Positions 7,057 to 14,364 of a stretch of DNA of 16,931 bases are shown one piece after another. How positions within the stretch are numbered: position 1 is the first letter of the stretch; each line of letters starts with the position of its first letter. Origin of the DNA: an uncultured Litorivicinus sp. (GTDB taxonomy: Bacteria > Pseudomonadota > Gammaproteobacteria > Pseudomonadales > Litorivicinaceae); the NCBI GenBank assembly GCA_938091715.1, contig CALKMT010000117.1:1-16931 (forward strand). The letters are read 5' to 3'. Position numbers and translations under genes: made by a program. The notes below the pieces were generated by a model, which was not told where the DNA came from, made no database searches, and saw only the letters and a list, made by a program, of their open reading frames with translations.

Positions 7057-7605
7057 TTATCGACTCGCGCTTTCGCGCATCACCCGTTCGGTAATATCAA
7101 ACAGGGTGTAGTTCAACGTGATCGCCCGAACGCTTTTTGGCAGATCCGGATCGACCATAAATTGCAGGGGCATCCTAGTATCCTGCCCCCCTGCCAGTGG
7201 CTGTTGCTCAAAGCAAAAGCACTCAATCTTGTTCATGTGGCTAGCCGCATACCCTGGACTGACGCTGGGTACCGCTTGGGCCACTAAATCTCGGCCGGTC
7301 AGGTTTTCAGCATAATAGGCCGTGTTGTAAACCTGTCCCGGCTTGACCACCATTTCGGTAACCTCGGGCCGGAAGTGCCAGGGCATCGCCCCGCCATTAA
7401 CCGACATGAAAATCACACGCACTTCCCGGGACTCGTCGACCTCGGCGGTTCCGGTATAGGCCACAGTATTGGTTTTCCCGTTGACCCCGGCGATTTCGCA
7501 AATGATGTCGTACAACGGCACCAAGGCGAATCCAAAGCCAAACATCGCCACCCCCACCATCAACCCCTTGATGAGGGTGCGACGAATGGCGGTGGCGCTA
7601 CTCAA
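7057..7605 (-). CDS. ctaG: Cytochrome c oxidase assembly protein CtaG (Cox11)
   Basis: Membrane-anchored periplasmic copper chaperone that delivers copper to the CuB site of subunit I. The 182-residue length is normal. One membrane helix (about 12-30) is followed by the family sequence VPLYDIICEI with C36 and by GVNGKT. The copper-binding motif is ECFCFEQQ (C119, C121). Downstream, MPLQFMVDPDLP and LNYTLF are family signatures, so all expected copper cysteines are present. The start codon is TTG, directly after the coxA stop (TAA then TTG). GAGG lies eight bases upstream inside the coxA end. No ATG suits the family N terminus, so a TTG start with translational coupling to coxA is the best reading. 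Confidence 0.95.
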   Translation of the reverse strand: MSSATAIRRTLIKGLMVGVAMFGFGFALVPLYDIICEIAGVNGKTNTVAYTGTAEVDESREVRVIFMSVNGGAMPWHFRPEVTEMVVKPGQVYNTAYYAENLTGRDLVAQAVPSVSPGYAASHMNKIECFCFEQQPLAGGQDTRMPLQFMVDPDLPKSVRAITLNYTLFDITERVMRESASR

Positions 7606-9186
7606 TTACTTAACCTCAGGCGGCGTGGCAAAGGTGTGGTACGGCGCCGGCGACGGCAGGCTCCACTCCAATCCCTCAGCCCCTTCCCAACTCTTGGCTT
7701 CGGCTTTCTTGCCACCACGGATGGTGATGATCACGATCGCCAAGAACAGCAACTGTGTGAAGCCAAAGGCGAAGGCTCCGACACTGGCCACCATGTTGAA
7801 ATCGGCGAACTGCATGTTGTAGTCCGGGATTCGGCGCGGCATGCCCGCCAGGCCAATAAAGTGCATCGGGAAGAACGTCAGGTTCATGCCGACAAAGGAC
7901 AGCCAGAAGTGCAACTTGCCCAACCACTCGGGGTACATGTTGCCGGTCATTTTGGGCAGCCAGTAATACATCGCCGCAAAGATCGCGAAGATCGCACCGG
8001 GTACCAACACGTAGTGGAAGTGGGCCACCACGAAGTAGGTGTCGTGATACTGGAAGTCAGCCGGCGCGATCGCCAGCATCAAGCCACTGAATCCACCGAT
8101 GGTGAACAACACCACGAAGGCCAGGGCAAACAGCATTGGCGTCTCGAACGTCATCGACCCGCGGAACATGGTGGTGATCCAGTTAAAGACCTTCACCCCC
8201 GTGGGTACCGCAATCAGCATGGTGGCGTACATAAAGAACAGCTCGCCCACCAAGGGAATGCCCACGGTGAACATGTGGTGCGCCCAGACGATGAAGCTTA
8301 GGAAAGCAATCGACGAGGTCGCGTAGACCATAGAGCTGTAGCCAAACAGAGGCTTGCGCGCGAATGCTGGAATGATGTGACTGACGATGCCGAAGGCCGG
8401 CAAAATCATGATGTACACCTCGGGGTGCCCAAAGAACCAGAACACGTGCTGGAACAATACCGGGTCACCGCCACCGGCCGCATCAAAGAAGCTGGTGCCA
8501 AAGTTAATGTCCATCAGCATCATCGTGATCACACCCGCCAGGACCGGAATCACCGCCACTAGCAAATACGAGGTGATCAACCAAGACCAAACAAACATCG
8601 GCATCTTCATCAAGGTCATGCCCGGGGCACGCATGTTAAAGATGGTCGCGATAATGTTGATCGAGCCCAGGATCGAGGACACGCCCATCAGGTGCATCGC
8701 GAAAATGAAGAAGGTCACACTCGGCGGCGCGTAGGACGTCGACAACGGCGCATAGAAGGTCCAGCCGTAGTTCGGTCCGCCGCCTTCCATAAACATGGTC
8801 GACAAAAGAATCGTAAAGCTGAACGGCAACAGCCAGAACGACCAGTTGTTCAAACGCGGCAGCGCCATGTCCGGCCCACCGATCATGACCGGGATCAGCC
8901 AGTTGGCCAGACCCACAAAGGCCGGCATAACCGCACCAAACACCATGATCAAACCGTGCATGGTGGTCATCTGGTTAAAGAACTCAGGCTCGACAATCTG
9001 TAGGCCTGGCTGGAACAGCTCCGAGCGAATGATCAGGGCAAACAAACCACCGACAAAGAACATCGCCAACGAAAACCACAGATACATCGCGCCGATGTCC
9101 TTGTGGTTAGTCGTGGTAACCCAGCGCATAAAGCCACGCTTTGGACCGTGGTCCTCGTGACCATGAGTATCGATTACAGCACTCAT
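7606..9186 (-). CDS. coxA: Cytochrome c oxidase subunit I (aa3 type)
   Basis: Catalytic subunit that binds heme a, heme a3 and CuB and reduces oxygen while pumping protons. The 526 residues carry twelve membrane helices. Ligands are complete: H77 and H391 for heme a, H389 for heme a3, and H254, H303 and H304 for CuB, with Y258 of HPEVY forming the expected His-Tyr pair. The proton routes match the A1 class: E256 in HPEVY and D106 in GGPDMALPRLNN for the D channel, and K332 in VPTGVKVF for the K channel. AAGGAG lies five bases before the ATG, and coxB ends nine bases upstream. The C terminus runs to the stop shared closely with the ctaG start. No truncation or substitution was seen. Confidence 0.98.
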   Translation of the reverse strand: MSAVIDTHGHEDHGPKRGFMRWVTTTNHKDIGAMYLWFSLAMFFVGGLFALIIRSELFQPGLQIVEPEFFNQMTTMHGLIMVFGAVMPAFVGLANWLIPVMIGGPDMALPRLNNWSFWLLPFSFTILLSTMFMEGGGPNYGWTFYAPLSTSYAPPSVTFFIFAMHLMGVSSILGSINIIATIFNMRAPGMTLMKMPMFVWSWLITSYLLVAVIPVLAGVITMMLMDINFGTSFFDAAGGGDPVLFQHVFWFFGHPEVYIMILPAFGIVSHIIPAFARKPLFGYSSMVYATSSIAFLSFIVWAHHMFTVGIPLVGELFFMYATMLIAVPTGVKVFNWITTMFRGSMTFETPMLFALAFVVLFTIGGFSGLMLAIAPADFQYHDTYFVVAHFHYVLVPGAIFAIFAAMYYWLPKMTGNMYPEWLGKLHFWLSFVGMNLTFFPMHFIGLAGMPRRIPDYNMQFADFNMVASVGAFAFGFTQLLFLAIVIITIRGGKKAEAKSWEGAEGLEWSLPSPAPYHTFATPPEVK

Positions 9187-9195
9187 ATTCGCTCC

Positions 9196-10014
9196 TTATT
9201 TGCTAGCGACGGTGGGTGTAATGCCCCGCGCCGCGGCTACTTGCTGTCGCTTGTTTTCTACCCAAGCCACGTATTCGTCTTCCGGTACCACCTTGACCAC
9301 GATCGGCATGTAACCGTGGGCTTCGCCGCACAGCTCGGCGCACTGACCGCGATAGATGCCGGGCTCAGGCACATTGGTCCAAGCTTCGTTGATAAATCCG
9401 GGGATGGCGTCTTTCTTGACCGCAAAGTCCGGCACCCAGAAGGCATGGATGACGTCGTTGGCGCTGATCAAGAAGCGCACTTTTTTGTTGGCCGGGATGA
9501 CCAGCGGCTCGTCGACTTCTAGCAGGTAGTTCGGATTCTTTTCGGACTCGTTGTATACCTCTTGGCGAGGGGTAGCGAGGTTTGAGAAATACGCCAGGTT
9601 CTCGCCGTTGCCTAAGTCTTGGCCCAAGTACTCATATGACCATTTCCACTGATAGCCCATGACCTTGATATCGATGTCCGAATCGCTGGCGTCGTACATC
9701 TGAACCAATACCTGGGTGGCTGGGATGGCCATGACCACCAGGATCGCAAAGGGGATCGCCGTCCAGACAATCTCAAGCTTGGTGCTCTCGTGAAAATCGT
9801 CCGAGACCGCACCGCGCGATTTACGATGGTGATAAATGGAATAGAACATGACGCCGAAAACGACAACACCAATGGCCACACAGACCCAGAAAATGGTCAT
9901 GTGCAAATCGTAGACCGCATGTGAAATCTCGGTCACACCCTGGCGCATGTTGACTTCCCATGCTGCCATGGCGTTAGGGGCCATTAAGGCCAAGAGTAAG
10001 TACCAAACCCGCAT
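9196..10014 (-). CDS. coxB: Cytochrome c oxidase subunit II (CuA subunit, no fused cytochrome c)
   Basis: Accepts electrons from cytochrome c through the binuclear CuA centre and passes them to heme a. I start at ATG 10014 (272 residues): GGAGG lies four bases upstream, and the protein then begins with a clean signal peptide (MRVWYLLLALMAPNAMA, cut near residue 17). An ATG at 10074 would add residues that break this signal. Two membrane helices (about 41-60 and 84-106) precede a periplasmic cupredoxin domain. CuA ligands are intact: H190, C225, E227, C229, H233 and M236 (QCAELCGEAHGYM). The aromatic segment GYQWKWSYEY is present. The chain stops shortly after the cupredoxin domain and has no CXXCH, so there is no fused cytochrome c domain. 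It is the first gene of the structural oxidase block. Confidence 0.97.
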   Translation of the reverse strand: MRVWYLLLALMAPNAMAAWEVNMRQGVTEISHAVYDLHMTIFWVCVAIGVVVFGVMFYSIYHHRKSRGAVSDDFHESTKLEIVWTAIPFAILVVMAIPATQVLVQMYDASDSDIDIKVMGYQWKWSYEYLGQDLGNGENLAYFSNLATPRQEVYNESEKNPNYLLEVDEPLVIPANKKVRFLISANDVIHAFWVPDFAVKKDAIPGFINEAWTNVPEPGIYRGQCAELCGEAHGYMPIVVKVVPEDEYVAWVENKRQQVAAARGITPTVASK

Positions 10015-10026
10015 ATTGCCTCCGCA

Positions 10027-10045
10027 GTGCGAAATTTTCGCGCAC
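10027..10045. repeat. Dyad next to the coxB ribosome binding site
   Basis: GCGAAA (10029-10034) and TTTCGC (10036-10041) are perfect inverted copies with a single central base. An alternative outer pairing is GTGCG (10027-10031) with CGCAC (10041-10045). In the coxB mRNA it ends four bases before GGAGG. It could be a protein-binding dyad or a leader hairpin that affects access to the ribosome binding site. Confidence 0.5.
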
Positions 10046-10047
10046 CC

Positions 10048-10082
10048 CAAGACGACGTAAACCGGCGGAATCACTCGTCTTG
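10048..10082. repeat. 8-bp inverted repeat in the coxB leader
   Basis: CAAGACGA (10048-10055) and TCGTCTTG (10075-10082) are perfect inverted copies with a 19-base spacer. It lies between the inferred coxB promoter and its start. There is no T-run, so it is not an intrinsic terminator. It may be a stem in the leader mRNA or a two-site operator. Confidence 0.5.
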
Positions 10083-10130
10083 AATGGTCCTGGCCGGGTT
10101 GTGGATCACGCCTGTCTTAGGTTTATTATC

Positions 10131-10152
10131 TAGCGCGTGCTTTTGTAGCGCG
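10131..10152. repeat. Short direct repeat TAGCGCG
   Basis: TAGCGCG occurs at 10131-10137 and again at 10146-10152, 15 bases apart start to start, overlapping the inferred coxB promoter. It is short enough to be chance in GC-rich DNA. Confidence 0.3.
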
Positions 10153-10173
10153 CCAACTATCTTATAAGTTGGC
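10152..10173. repeat. 7-bp inverted repeat upstream of dinF
   Basis: GCCAACT (10152-10158) and AGTTGGC (10167-10173) flank an eight-base AT-rich centre that includes the candidate dinF -10 TATAAG. The layout is typical of an operator over a promoter. No T-run follows on either strand, so it is not a terminator. Confidence 0.45.
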
Positions 10174-10204
10174 CGCCCTATGCAACCCCTGAGAAGGACT
10201 CCGA

Positions 10205-11497
10205 GTGCAGACTCCTAGCTTCCGCCGTACGTGGTCACTGGCCTGGCCGCTCATTTTGGGCAATGCCTCGATCCCGTTATTGAGCCTGGTGGACACCGCC
10301 ATTGCCGGCCGGATACCCGGTGCGGCAGACCTGGCGGGCGTTGCCCTCGGTGCCAGCTGGATCACCCTGATATTTTGGGCATTTAGCTTTCTACGCCAGG
10401 CCACTGGCGGGCTGACGGCTCAGGCCGTGGGACGGGATAACCCCGTCGAGGTCATGGGATATCTGCAAAAGGGGCTGTTGGTGGCGGCCGGGGCCGGCAC
10501 CTTGGTCATTGGCCTGGGCCAGGGCCTAGTGACGCCTCTGTTGTCGTTGCTGGACGTTGAACCAAAGCTGCAAGGCATTTTGCACGACTATCTGGTGATC
10601 CGTTTGTTCGGGGCACCCTTCGTGTTTGCGCTGTATGTCGTGTATGGCTGGTGGATGGGGCAGGGCCGCACAGGCTCGGCTGTGGCCCTGCTGATGGGCA
10701 TGAATTTGCTGAACATCGTGTTCAGCACCTGGCTGGGCTGGGGCCTTGGCTGGGGTGCCAAGGGCATTGCCTATGGCACCTTGATGGCCGAAGTGACCAC
10801 CGCGGTGTTGGTGTTAGCCGCTCTGGCCGTACGCCAGGGCGAGCTATGGCGCCGCTGGAACCTGAGCGGGATTGGCCAGCTGTTACAGGCCAACGGATGG
10901 GTCATGCTACGAACCCTGTCACTGCTGGCCGTGTTTACGTGGTTTAACACCCAAAGCGCCCAACTGGGCACCGAAGCAGCCGCCATTAACGCCGTGTTGC
11001 TAACTCTGTTAGCGGTGGCGGCCTATGCCTTGGATGGATTTGCCGACGCCGCCGAGATCCAGGTCGGACACAGTTTGGGTTCAGCCCGGCCAGATTGGGT
11101 TCGCCTGGCCCTGAAATACACTGCCGCCTGCTCGCTGATCAGTGCCAGCTTGGCCAGTTTGCTGCTGTGGCTGTTTGCCACGGACTGGGTCGCATGGCTG
11201 GTCCCCCAGCCGGACCTGATTCAGGGCGTGTTGCCCTGGCTAATCTATCTGATTCCGCTGCCACTGATCGCCTGGATCAGCTACTGGATGGACGGCGTTT
11301 ATATCGGACTCAATGCGTTCAAGGCCATGGCCGGCGTTATGGTGCTCAGCACCGGGTTGGTTTATTTCCCGCTGAACCTTGGCTTGGCTGAGCACGGCAT
11401 GCAGGCCCAATGGTGGTCGTTCTGGGCCTGGCAAATCGCCCGTGCCTGCGCCATGTTGATCGTCTTTCGAGTCTGGCTGATGCCGCGAATCCGTTAA
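10205..11497 (+). CDS. dinF: DinF-subfamily MATE efflux transporter
   Basis: Inner-membrane MATE transporter. Members export organic cations or other toxic compounds by antiport with protons or sodium. The 430 residues form twelve hydrophobic segments in two halves. Similarity to E. coli DinF is plain in the first helix region (PLLSLVDTAIAGRI, then LAGVALGAS), in GLTAQAVGRDNP, and at the second-half start AINAVLLTLLAVAAYALDGFADA. The substrate cannot be read from sequence. The start is GTG at 10205, with AGAAGGA six bases upstream. Unlike in E. coli, the gene is not next to lexA, and I see no LexA-type box, so the SOS link implied by the name may not hold here. Its stop shares the palindrome TTAA with the convergent yheV stop (four-base overlap). 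It is divergent from coxB. Confidence 0.88.
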   Translation: MQTPSFRRTWSLAWPLILGNASIPLLSLVDTAIAGRIPGAADLAGVALGASWITLIFWAFSFLRQATGGLTAQAVGRDNPVEVMGYLQKGLLVAAGAGTLVIGLGQGLVTPLLSLLDVEPKLQGILHDYLVIRLFGAPFVFALYVVYGWWMGQGRTGSAVALLMGMNLLNIVFSTWLGWGLGWGAKGIAYGTLMAEVTTAVLVLAALAVRQGELWRRWNLSGIGQLLQANGWVMLRTLSLLAVFTWFNTQSAQLGTEAAAINAVLLTLLAVAAYALDGFADAAEIQVGHSLGSARPDWVRLALKYTAACSLISASLASLLLWLFATDWVAWLVPQPDLIQGVLPWLIYLIPLPLIAWISYWMDGVYIGLNAFKAMAGVMVLSTGLVYFPLNLGLAEHGMQAQWWSFWAWQIARACAMLIVFRVWLMPRIR

Positions 11498-11733
11498 TCC
11501 TCAGAATCGGGAATAAAGCGAATGGGCTTGATGTCCTCAGAGGTCGTGGGGCCGCTGCGCGGCTGATTGACTCGGGTTTCGATCTCGCCCGGAGGCTGGG
11601 CGTAAATCGCATCCTCAAAGCCGCACCGCACGCACTCACGATATTGAGTACCCTCGGCGTTGATCCAGGCCCGTAGTTTGTCACGCTCACTGCACCGGGG
11701 GCACACAGCGCCGGCGATAAATCGCTTGATCAT
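11494..11733 (-). CDS. yheV: YheV family putative zinc ribbon protein
   Basis: A 79-residue protein beginning MIKRFIAGAVCPRC, the recognisable start of the YheV family. Two CXXC pairs (C11/C14 in CPRC and C34/C37 in CVRC) are spaced as in a zinc ribbon. The tail of about 35 residues after GFED is polar and rich in P, T and E, probably disordered. The biochemical role is unknown to me. The ATG at 11733 overlaps the prlC stop as ATGA and has no real Shine-Dalgarno, so it is probably translated by coupling to prlC. This prlC-yheV pairing is also seen in other gammaproteobacteria as I recall. Its stop overlaps the dinF stop by four bases on the opposite strand. Confidence 0.9.
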   Translation of the reverse strand: MIKRFIAGAVCPRCSERDKLRAWINAEGTQYRECVRCGFEDAIYAQPPGEIETRVNQPRSGPTTSEDIKPIRFIPDSED

Positions 11734-13760
11734 GCGGCCAACCCGTTATGACGTAACAAGGCATCAACCTGGGGTTCGCGTCCGCGGAACTCGACAAACA
11801 GCGTCATTGGATCCTCGGATCCGCCGCGCTCGAGAATCGCCGCACGAAAGGCCTGACCGGTGGCTGGATTCATGATGCCCTCTTCTTCAAAGCGGCTGAA
11901 GGCGTCGGCGCTGAGCACTTCGGCCCATTTGTAGCTGTAATAGCCCGCCGCGTAGCCGCCGGCAAAAATGTGCCCAAAACTGCAGGGAAAGCGGCCGTAG
12001 TCCGGGGCGGGTACCACCGCGACACGATCACGGACCCCCTGCAATACCTGCATAAAGGGCGTCGGATTGATCGGGTCGTAGTGAGCATGCAATTGGAAAT
12101 CAAACAACGCGAATTCGACCTGACGAAGAGTCTGCATGCCGGCTTGGAAGCTGCGCGCTGCGATCAGTTTATCCAGCTCTGCCTGGGGCAGTGCTTGGCC
12201 GGTTTCATAGTGGCCACTCATCAACGCCAGCCCTTCGCTGGCATAGCACCAATTTTCCAAGAACTGGCTGGGCAACTCGACCGCATCCCAGGGAACCCCT
12301 GCGATACCACTGACTGCCAGGGTGTCCTGAGCGGTCATCATGTGATGCAACCCATGGCCAAATTCGTGGAATAGCGTGACCACCTCGTCGTGGGTCAATA
12401 ACGCCGGTTGCTGACCGACCGGCCGGCTAAAGTTACAGGTCAGATAAGCCACCGGCAGATGCAGGGTGTCGCCCTCTTGCCAACGAGATCGACACACATC
12501 CATCCAGGCCCCACCACGCTTGCCCTCCCGGGCGTACAAATCCAGATAAAAATAGCCCACCGGTTGGCCGGCGCGCTGGATTTGCCAGAAACTGGCCTCG
12601 GGATGCCACAGATCCGCGGGCTCGACCTGGGACACGGTGAAATCAAATAGCCCACCGGTCACCGCAAACAGCCCCTGTAGCACTTTGGGCAGGGGAAACC
12701 AGGGGCGCAGGGCCTCTTGGTCTATCTCGAAGGTCTGCTCTTTCAACCGCTCGCTGTAATACCCGTAATCCCAAGCCGCCAGTTCCGGCTGGCCTTGGTC
12801 ACGGGCAAAGGCCTTGAGCGTGGCCACTTCCTGCTCGGCAAAGGGCTTGGCCTTGTCGGCCAGGTCCTGCAAGAAGCCCAACACCTGATCGGTCTCGTTG
12901 GCCATTTTGGTCGCCAACGACAACTCGGCATAGCTATCGAACCCCAATAGCTGGGCCATTTCATGTCGCAATGCCAGGGTTTCATCAATGCGTTCGCTGT
13001 TGTCAAATTGACCGGCGTTCGGGCCCTGATCGCTGGCTCGGGTGCTCCAGGCCTTGTGGACCTCGGCGCGCAATTCCCGGCGCTCAGCAAAGCTCATCAC
13101 CGCCATCATGACCGGCGCATCCAACGTCACCAGGTAACCCTCTAGCCCCTTGGCCTCGGCCAGGCCTTGCATCATGCCCAGCGCCGTCTCGGGAATGCCG
13201 GCCAATTCGGCGCCGTCGGTGATGTGTTTGCTCCAAGCCTGAGAGGCATCCAGCAGGGCGTCTGAAAAGCCACTGGATAGGTCGGACAAACGGGCGCGAA
13301 TTTCCCCGTATCGCTTGCGATCAGTGCCTTGAAGACCGACACCGGCCAACTCAAAGTCACGCACGGCATCGCGGATTACTTTTTGCTGTGCCGTGGATAA
13401 GTCGTCAAATTCCGCACTCGAGGCCAACGCCTTATAGGCCTGATACAACGCCTGGTGCTGACCTAACCAGGTGCCCAACTCGCTAAGCAAGGGCAAACAG
13501 GCGTTGTACGCATCACGCAGGGCCGGGCTGTCGATCACCGCTTTCATGTGACCCACCGGGGAAAAAGCCTCGCTCAAGCGCTCCTGCGCCTGCTCGATTG
13601 GAGACACCAAAGTGGACCAGGTGAAACCGTCGGCCTGGCCCACCACCTGCTCGACGGCTGTCTTGACGCCGGCAATCAACTCTCGGATCGCCGGCTCAAT
13701 ATGCTCGGGCTGAATTTTTGAAAAAAGAGGCAAAGGGTTCGACTGAAGCAGTGGGTTCAT
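11730..13760 (-). CDS. prlC: Oligopeptidase A (M3 family zinc metallopeptidase)
   Basis: Cytoplasmic zinc oligopeptidase (OpdA/PrlC) that degrades short peptides, including released signal peptides. With the start at ATG 13760 the product has 676 residues, normal for the family, and begins MNPLLQSNPLPLFSKIQPEH as expected. The catalytic motif is HEFGHGLHH (H465, E466, H469), and the third zinc ligand is E495 in VELPSQ. The usual AYLTCNFSRP and GGYAAGYYSYKW segments are also present. The frame is open further upstream to 13904, but that extension would overlap the divergent carbonic anhydrase gene and lacks family similarity. AGGA lies eight bases before the chosen ATG. It is the first gene of a two-gene unit with yheV. 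Confidence 0.96.
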   Translation of the reverse strand: MNPLLQSNPLPLFSKIQPEHIEPAIRELIAGVKTAVEQVVGQADGFTWSTLVSPIEQAQERLSEAFSPVGHMKAVIDSPALRDAYNACLPLLSELGTWLGQHQALYQAYKALASSAEFDDLSTAQQKVIRDAVRDFELAGVGLQGTDRKRYGEIRARLSDLSSGFSDALLDASQAWSKHITDGAELAGIPETALGMMQGLAEAKGLEGYLVTLDAPVMMAVMSFAERRELRAEVHKAWSTRASDQGPNAGQFDNSERIDETLALRHEMAQLLGFDSYAELSLATKMANETDQVLGFLQDLADKAKPFAEQEVATLKAFARDQGQPELAAWDYGYYSERLKEQTFEIDQEALRPWFPLPKVLQGLFAVTGGLFDFTVSQVEPADLWHPEASFWQIQRAGQPVGYFYLDLYAREGKRGGAWMDVCRSRWQEGDTLHLPVAYLTCNFSRPVGQQPALLTHDEVVTLFHEFGHGLHHMMTAQDTLAVSGIAGVPWDAVELPSQFLENWCYASEGLALMSGHYETGQALPQAELDKLIAARSFQAGMQTLRQVEFALFDFQLHAHYDPINPTPFMQVLQGVRDRVAVVPAPDYGRFPCSFGHIFAGGYAAGYYSYKWAEVLSADAFSRFEEEGIMNPATGQAFRAAILERGGSEDPMTLFVEFRGREPQVDALLRHNGLAA

Positions 13761-13827
13761 GGCAATGATCCTGGCGTTGGTTACTGGCATACTGGGTCTG
13801 CAACCCACCATTTTCAAGGACTTAGCT

Positions 13828-14364
13828 ATGGCCATCCGCGCCTGGAACGGACACACACCCACGGTAGGAAAAGAGGTTTTTGTCGACGACGCGGCTGTCG
13901 TCATCGGCGAGGTCAGCCTGGGCGATTATGTGTCGATCTGGCCGGCTGCGGTGCTGCGTGGCGATGTTAATCACATCCACATTGGCGACTATTCCAATGT
14001 CCAGGACGGTGCGGTGGTGCACTGCACGCACAAAAGCGAAGCCAATCCCGCCGGGTGGCCCACGGTCATTGGCCAGCGGGTCACGGTCGGCCATCAGGCC
14101 TGTCTGCATGGCTGCACCATTGGCGATCGGGTGTTAATTGGCATCGGTGCCACGGTGCTCGATGGGGCAGTGATCGAAGATAACGTCGTGATCGCCGCAG
14201 GCACCCTGGTGCCGCCGGGCAAGCGATTGGAATCGGGTTACATGTACATGGGGTCGCCGGCCAAACAGGCCCGGCCGCTGAGTGACAAGGAATTGGCCTT
14301 TTTTGAGTACACCACCGATCACTACGTCAAACTGCAGGCGACCCATCGGGTCTCAGCCGATTAA
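13828..14364 (+). CDS. yrdA: YrdA-type gamma carbonic anhydrase family protein
   Basis: Left-handed beta-helix protein of the gamma carbonic anhydrase family, 178 residues. The hexapeptide-repeat body runs from about residue 15 to 140. The three zinc-ligand histidines are present: H65 (VVHCTHKS), H89 (VGHQ) and H94 (LHGCTIG). R44 and D46 of LRGDV match the family. It is closely similar to E. coli YrdA throughout, including RLESGYMYMGSP. Whether it hydrates CO2 is uncertain, because many YrdA-type proteins have no demonstrated activity. The start at 13828 has AAGGA seven bases upstream. The longer frame from 13759 would overlap prlC and adds residues foreign to the family. It is divergent from prlC with a 67-bp spacer, and the 3' end overlaps the convergent ATPase gene by 12 bp. 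Confidence 0.93.
   Translation: MAIRAWNGHTPTVGKEVFVDDAAVVIGEVSLGDYVSIWPAAVLRGDVNHIHIGDYSNVQDGAVVHCTHKSEANPAGWPTVIGQRVTVGHQACLHGCTIGDRVLIGIGATVLDGAVIEDNVVIAAGTLVPPGKRLESGYMYMGSPAKQARPLSDKELAFFEYTTDHYVKLQATHRVSAD

Larger units (their letters stand above)
10015..10204. promoter_or_regulatory. Divergent coxB / dinF regulatory spacer
   Basis: This 190-bp stretch is the longest gene-free region in the window and must hold promoters for both the cox operon (minus) and dinF (plus). For coxB the best match is TTGGCG (10151-10156) with TAGATA (10127-10132) 18 bp away, which would give a leader of over 100 nt. For dinF a TATAAG (10163-10168) is the best -10, without a clear -35. Three inverted repeats and one direct repeat, listed separately, lie here. 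I see no LexA-type box and no terminator. Confidence 0.45.

Noticed and set aside
7375..8301. Open frame of 308 codons on the plus strand opposite ctaG and coxA
   Set aside because: It crosses the boundary of two certain genes and is rich in His, Arg, Gln and Gly, as expected for the complement of GC-rich membrane-protein codons. No family is recognisable.
10015..10074. Longer coxB start at 10074
   Set aside because: It would bury the signal peptide, and the ATG at 10014 has GGAGG and a clean signal sequence.
10109..10124. LexA box upstream of dinF
   Set aside because: A CTGT occurs at about 10112, but no ACAG partner lies at the required distance, so SOS control is not supported.
13761..13904. 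N-terminal extension of prlC to 13904, and of the carbonic anhydrase gene back to 13759
   Set aside because: The extensions overlap each other and match neither family. The inner starts have proper ribosome binding sites.
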